This document shows positions 59,824 to 64,000 of a stretch of 64,000 nucleotides of DNA, one piece after another; the stretch's first letter is position 1, and each line of letters starts with the position of its first letter. Below the pieces are notes generated by a model. That model was given only the letters and a program-made list of their open reading frames with translations, ran no database searches and was not told the DNA's origin. Source of the DNA: DASYPQ01 sp046155895 (GTDB taxonomy: Bacteria; Planctomycetota; UBA1135; GCA-002686595); contig JBJXFB010000080.1 in the NCBI GenBank assembly GCA_046155895.1, forward strand, positions 1 to 64,000. The letters run 5' to 3'. The position numbers were made by a program, and so were the translations under genes.

Positions 59824-59910
59824 TCACGGCAGGACGATGGGGATCAGCACCCGGTCAACCGTGTGGATGCGTCCGTTGGCTGCCGGCACGTTGAGCGGCC
59901 ATGTGACGCG
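59824..59910 (-). pseudogene. Fragment of a fasciclin (FAS1) domain
   Basis: The minus strand encodes a C-terminal piece of a FAS1 domain: VPAANGRIHTVDRVLIP, ending at a stop at 59824. It aligns by eye with the NGVIHVIDRVLLP end of the intact fasciclin protein just downstream on the other strand. Upstream in this frame the sequence (about 60012-59911) has no FAS1 likeness, and no other frame restores it. It therefore looks like a remnant or a broken copy. Confidence 0.6.
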
Positions 59911-60239
59911 CGGGTTCTTCAACTCCGGCTCGGGTTCGCGCGAGGCGCCCCCTGGATGCGGAGCAGGCGGGGTGGTGGTTATCCCCCATCGCCTGGACGA
60001 ACGGGTGCACACCCACGGAGCTTCGCAAGGCCGGGTACCGGAGCCGCCCGTGCCGCGAGGGCCTGCAGGTCGTCTACCCGATGCACCGCGAGCCAGGCAT
60101 GGGAACCCCCTGGCGGGTCGGCATTCCAGCGGTTGGCGATCGATCCCAGCCTGCGGGATTCTGCTGGGCGACCTGCATCCATCGGGGCGGCAGAGGCGAA
60201 GAGCAGGCGGTCCACTGAAACCCCAAAGGAACCCTCCCC

Positions 60240-61178
60240 ATGCACTCTCTCCTCCACGGCGGCCTTCTCATGGCCGTCGCCACGACTCTCAACTTCTCCA
60301 CCGGCGAAGGCAGCTCCGCGACCTGCGCGGATCGAACCGCGTCCGCTTCGTCCGTCGAGACCAAGACGATCGTCGAGACCGCCATCGGCGCCGGGAGCTT
60401 CAAGACCCTGGTCAAGGCCCTCGAAGCGGCCAATTTGGTCGATGCGCTGAAGGGACCGGGCCCCTTCACCGTCTTCGCGCCCAGCGATGAGGCCTTCGCC
60501 AAGCTCCCCAAGGGAACGCTCGAGAACCTGCTCAAGCCCGAGAACGCGGAGACCCTTTCGACCATCCTCACCTATCACGTCGTCTCCGGCGATGTTCGTG
60601 CCGAGAAGGTCGTCAAGCTGAATTCGGCCACCGCCCTCAACGGTCAACGCATCGCCGTGAACGTCGACAAGGCCGGCGTGCGAGTGGCCGGGTCTGGCGT
60701 GGTCAAGACCGACATCGCCTGCAGCAATGGCGTCATCCACATCGTGGATCAAGTGATGATGCCCGCCACGAAGAACCTCGTGACGACCGCGGTCGACGCG
60801 GGCCAGTTCAAGATCCTCGCCAAGGCTCTGGGCGCGGCCGGCCTGGTCGAGGCGCTCTCCGGCAAGGGTCCGTTCACGGTCTTCGCGCCCACGGACGAGG
60901 CCTTCGGCAAGCTGCCGAAGGGCACCCTCGAGAGTCTCCTCGAACCCGCCAACAAGGAGAAACTCGTCGAGATCCTCCAGCTCCACGTGGTTGGCAGCCG
61001 CGTGTACGCCGACCAGCTTTCGAACTCGGTCATCGAGACCCTGGGCGGTGGCAAGGTGAAGATCGAGGTTGGCGAGGACGGTGTGATGGTCGGCGAGGCG
61101 AACGTGAAGAAGGCTGACCTGGAGACCACCAACGGCGTGATCCACGTGATCGATCGCGTGCTCCTTCCTGGAGCGTGA
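60240..61178 (+). CDS. Exported protein with two fasciclin (FAS1) domains
   Basis: A 312-residue protein with a signal-like start (about 1-28) and two tandem FAS1 domains (about 40-175 and 178-310). Both show the paired motifs FTVFAPSDEAFAKLP/FTVFAPTDEAFGKLP and NGVIHIVDQVMMP/NGVIHVIDRVLLP, so one is a duplication of the other. FAS1 domains mediate adhesion between cells or to matrix. AAAGGA (60225-60230) precedes the ATG, and a strong terminator follows. The remnant FAS1 piece lies 330 bp upstream on the opposite strand. Confidence 0.92.
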   Translation: MHSLLHGGLLMAVATTLNFSTGEGSSATCADRTASASSVETKTIVETAIGAGSFKTLVKALEAANLVDALKGPGPFTVFAPSDEAFAKLPKGTLENLLKPENAETLSTILTYHVVSGDVRAEKVVKLNSATALNGQRIAVNVDKAGVRVAGSGVVKTDIACSNGVIHIVDQVMMPATKNLVTTAVDAGQFKILAKALGAAGLVEALSGKGPFTVFAPTDEAFGKLPKGTLESLLEPANKEKLVEILQLHVVGSRVYADQLSNSVIETLGGGKVKIEVGEDGVMVGEANVKKADLETTNGVIHVIDRVLLPGA

Positions 61179-61213
61179 CCTTCCTCTCCTCTTCTCTCCC
61201 CTCCTCTTCTGTC

Positions 61214-61250
61214 AGCCCCGGCTCCACCCGCTGGAGTCGGGGCTTTTCTT
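61214..61250 (+). terminator. Rho-independent terminator of the fasciclin gene
   Basis: A 13-bp stem (61214-61226 with 61232-61244, one G-T pair) with a 5-nt loop is followed by TTTCTT. It lies 36 bp after the fasciclin stop. Confidence 0.8.
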
Positions 61251-61323
61251 TCACCCCGAGCCGATTCCCCTCACCACGTCTGCCCGAAAAAAAGCCCAAG
61301 CGCTGATCTTCGCCGCCGCCGGG

Positions 61324-61716
61324 TTGTCGTTCTTCCTGTCGGTCTACCTCTGGTTCCTGGTCGATCGTGAGCAAGGGCTGTTCGTCGGAGTCTGGGTTCC
61401 CTCCATCCTCTCCTTCGGCGCCCTGTCGCTGATGGGGGGAGGTGAGACCCGTGAGCAATCTCTTCCTCTTCGACGACTCCGCCGCCGAACCTGCCAACCC
61501 GAACTCGCCGCCGATCCGCGTCTGCGAGGGCTGGCGCTCGGTGGACGAGGTGTGACTGTCCTGCTTCACGCTGGTCCCCGATCAACCGCAGCACCTTCCG
61601 GACCTCTGGCGATTCGCGCCTCCTCCACGCGCTCGGGCGCGCTGGAGTCGGGCGCCGGATCACGCGGGCGTCTGGCGTGGACCCTGGGGCACATCGATAC
61701 GAATCGTCCGGGCTAG
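61324..61716 (+). pseudogene. Decayed small membrane protein gene
   Basis: The frame begins with a hydrophobic stretch (SFFLSVYLWFLVDREQGLFVGVWVPSILSFGALSLMGG, given here as key segments SFFLSVYLWF and FVGVWVPSIL) that looks like a genuine two-helix membrane protein. There is no ATG or GTG upstream in frame, only CTG and TTG. After about residue 43 the sequence turns Arg/Leu-rich and loses any protein-like pattern, suggesting a frameshift. A gene this size without a proper start is probably broken. Confidence 0.4.
61451..61555 (+). CDS. Very small unnamed reading frame, 34 residues
   Basis: A GTG-initiated 34-codon frame (MSNLFLFDDSAAEP... ending VCEGWRSVDEV) overlaps the decayed membrane frame. 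Its composition (Asp, Asn, Pro-rich) is protein-like, but no ribosome site or relative is recognised. It may be a remnant of a longer gene or a small protein; I cannot decide. Confidence 0.25.
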   Translation: MSNLFLFDDSAAEPANPNSPPIRVCEGWRSVDEV

Positions 61717-63179
61717 CCGTTCCCCGGCGAGGCCCCGGCTGTTCCCGGGGACGACTCTTCGCCGAAGCCGCCGCCCAGCGCCGCATAGAGGGCGACAAGG
61801 TCGGCGAGCAGATCCGCGTCGCTCGTGGCCACCTGGTCGTCGAGCTCGGCTCCCACGCGCTCCGAGTCGAGCACGACCTGGAAATCGGCGAGGCCCTCGC
61901 GGTACTGCGTGCGCGCCAGCCCGACCGCGCGGCGCGCCTGGGCGGCGCCGGCCTCGACCGAGCGGCGACGTTCGTGCCCGCGGACGTAGGAGGTCAAGCT
62001 GTTCTCCGCCTCCTCGAGCGCCCTGAGCACGGTGTGCTCCCATGCGATCATGGCCTCCTCGGCGCGCGCGTCCTGCGCCTCGACGCGAGCGCGCAGGCGA
62101 CCGCCGTCGAACAGGCTCCAGCGCAGCGAGGGCCCCAGTCCCCACGCGCCGCTGTCGCTCTCGAACAAGTCGCCGACGCGGGTGGTGGCGAGGCCCAGGT
62201 CGCCAGCCAGCGTGAGCCGCGGGTACAGGTCAGCCTGCGCGACGCCGATGCGGGCGACCTCGGCGGCGAGCGCGCGCTCGGCCCGTCGGACGTCCGGCCG
62301 CCGCCGCAGCAGGTCGGCGGGAACGCCGACGGCTACCCGCTCGGGCGCCCGCGGCAGTGCCCTCAGCTCCTGGAGCGCCTGTCCTAGGTAGCCCGGAGCG
62401 CGGCCCACCAGGACCGCCAGGCGGTTCTCGGCGCGGCGCGTGCCGATCTCGAGCGCAGGGACGCGAGCGCGGGTCGCCTCGACGTTCGTCGCAGCCTGGG
62501 CCACGTCTCGCTCGTCGACGAGTCCAGCTTCGTAGCGCGAGCGCACCAGGGCCAACGAATCCTCCTGCAGCGCGAGGTGGGTGCGGGCGATCGCGAGACG
62601 GTTCTGGAATGCGCGCAGGTCCACGTACGCGGTCGCCGTCTCGGCTGCGACCAGCACCGCCACGGCCCGCGCGTCCTCGAGGGTGGCGTCGAGGTCGGCC
62701 TCGACGGCCTCGATCGAGCGCCGCACGCGGCCCCAGAGATCCACCTCCCACGACGCGGCCAAACCGAACCTGTGGGTGGTCGCCTCGGGCGCGAACGCGC
62801 CGAACGGAGTGCTGTCGCTCTCGTCGCGGCGCACGACGGAGGCTTCGAGGTCGAGCGCGGGCCGCAGCTCGCCTTCCACGATGCCCGCGACCGCGCGTGC
62901 GCGGCGCACGCGGGCCAGGGCCTCGCGCAGATCCGGCCCGCGCGTCAGTGCCTGCTCGATCAGGTCGTCGAGCAGCGGTTCGTCGAGCTGCCGCCACCAG
63001 CGCGCAAGCGCGGGCGCGTCCGGTGCCAGCCACTGACTCTCCAGCCCGCTCCACGTGTCGGGCACGTCGATGACGGGCGGTTCGTAGTCGCGACCGAGGG
63101 TCGTGCAGCTCGCGAGCAGGATGGGAACGATCGCGCTGAAGATGCGTCCCCGGAGCGCGTTCAGGTTGATGTAGGTCAT
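61713..63179 (-). CDS. RND efflux outer-membrane factor, NodT/OprM family lipoprotein
   Basis: A 488-residue TolC-type channel with a lipoprotein signal (ILLASC). The two repeated OEP domains show LDDLIEQALTRGPDLREALARVRRARA and LRRRPDVRRAERALAAEVARIGVAQADLYPRLTL, the family hallmarks, plus PSLRWSLFDGGRLRARVEAQ. It would form the outer-membrane exit of the adjoining RND pump. The pump gene ends 2 bp before this start, so they are one operon read from the right edge. It is the last gene of that operon in the window. Confidence 0.93.
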   Translation of the reverse strand: MTYINLNALRGRIFSAIVPILLASCTTLGRDYEPPVIDVPDTWSGLESQWLAPDAPALARWWRQLDEPLLDDLIEQALTRGPDLREALARVRRARAVAGIVEGELRPALDLEASVVRRDESDSTPFGAFAPEATTHRFGLAASWEVDLWGRVRRSIEAVEADLDATLEDARAVAVLVAAETATAYVDLRAFQNRLAIARTHLALQEDSLALVRSRYEAGLVDERDVAQAATNVEATRARVPALEIGTRRAENRLAVLVGRAPGYLGQALQELRALPRAPERVAVGVPADLLRRRPDVRRAERALAAEVARIGVAQADLYPRLTLAGDLGLATTRVGDLFESDSGAWGLGPSLRWSLFDGGRLRARVEAQDARAEEAMIAWEHTVLRALEEAENSLTSYVRGHERRRSVEAGAAQARRAVGLARTQYREGLADFQVVLDSERVGAELDDQVATSDADLLADLVALYAALGGGFGEESSPGTAGASPGNG

Positions 63180-63181
63180 GA

Positions 63182-64000
63182 CTACGCCACAGCCGGCGCG
63201 GCCGGAACGGGAGCCGCGGCAGCGGGCTCCGTGGAGGTCGAGGTCGCGCCGCGTTCGGCCGCGATCAGGGAGTAGAAGACGGGAACGACGAAGAGGGTGA
63301 AGAGGGTCCCGAGGGTCACGCCGGTCACGAGCACCGTGCCTATGCTGTTGCGCGCCTCTGCCCCGGGTCCGGTGACGAACACGAGCGGCAGGTGGCCGAA
63401 CACCGTCGCCGCGGTCGTCATCAGGACCGGGCGCAGGCGCGTCGAGGCGGCCTCGCGCAGGGCGGCGAGCTTCGCGAGCCCCTCCTCCTGCAGCTTGTTG
63501 GCGAACTCGACGATCAGGATGCCGTTCTTCGCGACCAGCCCCACGAGGGTGATGAGACCCACCTGCGAATAGATGTTGATCGTCGTGAGCTCGAGGTAGG
63601 CGAAGACCAACGCGCCCGAGATTGCGAGGGGCACGGAGCCGAGCAGCACGATCAGCGGGTCTCGGAAGCTGTGGAACTGCGCCGCCAGCACCAGGTAGAT
63701 CATGGCGATGGCGAAGGCCAAGGAGACCGTCAACGCCGCGCCCTCGCGGCGGATCTGACGCGACTCGCCGGCGTGGTCGATCGACATGCCGGTCGGAAAG
63801 GCCGCACGGGCGGCCTCCTCGAGCACGCTCAGGGCCTCTTCCTTGGTGACGCCCGGCAGGACGCCGCCGAAGATGCGCACGGCGTTGCGCTGCTGGAAGC
63901 GGTTGAGGGAGCGCGGGCCCGTGCTCGACTCGACCCGTGTGAACGTCGAGACTGGGACCAGGCGGCCGTCGGGGGTCTTGATCTTCAGGTCGAGCAGGGG
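63182..64000 (-). CDS. RND-family efflux permease, C-terminal part (partial)
   Basis: At least 273 residues of an AcrB/MexF-like inner-membrane pump; the N-terminal three quarters lies beyond the window edge at 64000. The frame is open at 64000. Features are VPVSTFTRVESSTGPRSLNRF at the border of the porter domain, then MIYLVLAAQFHSFRDPLIVLLGSVPLAISGAL (given as MIYLVLAAQF), GLVAKNGILIVEFANKL, and RLRPVLMTTAATVFGHLPL. The Ala/Pro-rich end (AAAAPVPAAPAVA) follows the last helix. It pairs with the outer-membrane factor downstream. Confidence 0.93.
   Translation of the reverse strand, partial: PLLDLKIKTPDGRLVPVSTFTRVESSTGPRSLNRFQQRNAVRIFGGVLPGVTKEEALSVLEEAARAAFPTGMSIDHAGESRQIRREGAALTVSLAFAIAMIYLVLAAQFHSFRDPLIVLLGSVPLAISGALVFAYLELTTINIYSQVGLITLVGLVAKNGILIVEFANKLQEEGLAKLAALREAASTRLRPVLMTTAATVFGHLPLVFVTGPGAEARNSIGTVLVTGVTLGTLFTLFVVPVFYSLIAAERGATSTSTEPAAAAPVPAAPAVA

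Overview
The window is a high-GC, gene-dense stretch of bacterial chromosome with about 56 protein genes and one tRNA. It has no phage, insertion sequence, integrase or CRISPR array. The mix of genes suggests an environmental, aerobic, Gram-negative-type bacterium: lipoprotein signals, an RND efflux system with an outer-membrane factor, FG-GAP/ASPIC and DUF1800/DUF1501 secreted proteins, and a large alternative complex III plus caa3-oxidase operon. The DUF1800/DUF1501 pair, the CRTAC1-like protein and the Cys-rich tail of a propeller protein resemble Planctomycetota. This placement is an inference from gene content, not a phylogeny.

Layout. 0.2-4.2 kb: HU-like nucleoid protein with a good promoter and terminator, an ATPase with a small CxxC partner behind an operator-like palindrome, bacilliredoxin, and a zinc-ribbon membrane protein. 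4.3-8.8 kb: tRNA-Leu(UAG) and two divergent glycosyltransferases, the second leading a tightly overlapped deoxy-amino-sugar cassette (GT, RffC-like acetyltransferase, RffA-like transaminase, methyltransferase). 8.8-15.2 kb: HtrA-like protease, NhaD-like antiporter, DUF2339 giant membrane protein, secreted cyanophycinase-like lipoprotein. 15.3-18.0 kb: DapB-like dehydrogenase, diaminopimelate decarboxylase and a small hypothetical gene. 18.1-25.1 kb: GH10-like lipoprotein, a minus-strand SPFH / ribbon-helix-helix / sugar-kinase-like operon with 11-bp iterons upstream, and a plus-strand group of LemA and two TPM proteins. 25.1-30.2 kb: minus-strand operon of a CRTAC1-like protein, a membrane histidine kinase and glucosamine-6-phosphate deaminase. 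30.4-35.5 kb: DUF1800, DUF1501 and YwqK-repeat secreted proteins, then a Cys-rich secreted protein on the other strand.

35.8-48.1 kb is the respiratory core. A promoter precedes ActA-ActB-ActC-ActD-ActE-ActF, a small membrane protein, SCO, and caa3 oxidase subunits II, I, III and IV, nearly all abutting or overlapping. Electrons from quinol would pass through alternative complex III to a cytochrome c-fused A2-type oxidase. 48.1-59.7 kb: PD40 propeller protein, B3/4-domain protein, dienelactone hydrolase, DUF2071, MFS exporter, a fused alpha/beta E1 dehydrogenase coupled to a malonyltransferase-like protein, EcsC, galactokinase, DUF1579. 59.8-64.0 kb: a decayed fasciclin fragment, an intact two-domain fasciclin protein with terminator, decayed small reading frames, and an RND outer-membrane factor with the C-terminal part of its inner-membrane pump, which runs off the window.

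The points most worth following up are the SPFH/RHH/ROK operon with helically phased iterons, the E1-acyltransferase pair without E2/E3, the histidine kinase translationally overlapped with nagB, and the fasciclin remnant next to its intact relative. Start-proximal -10-like hexamers suggest that some transcripts are leaderless or nearly so.
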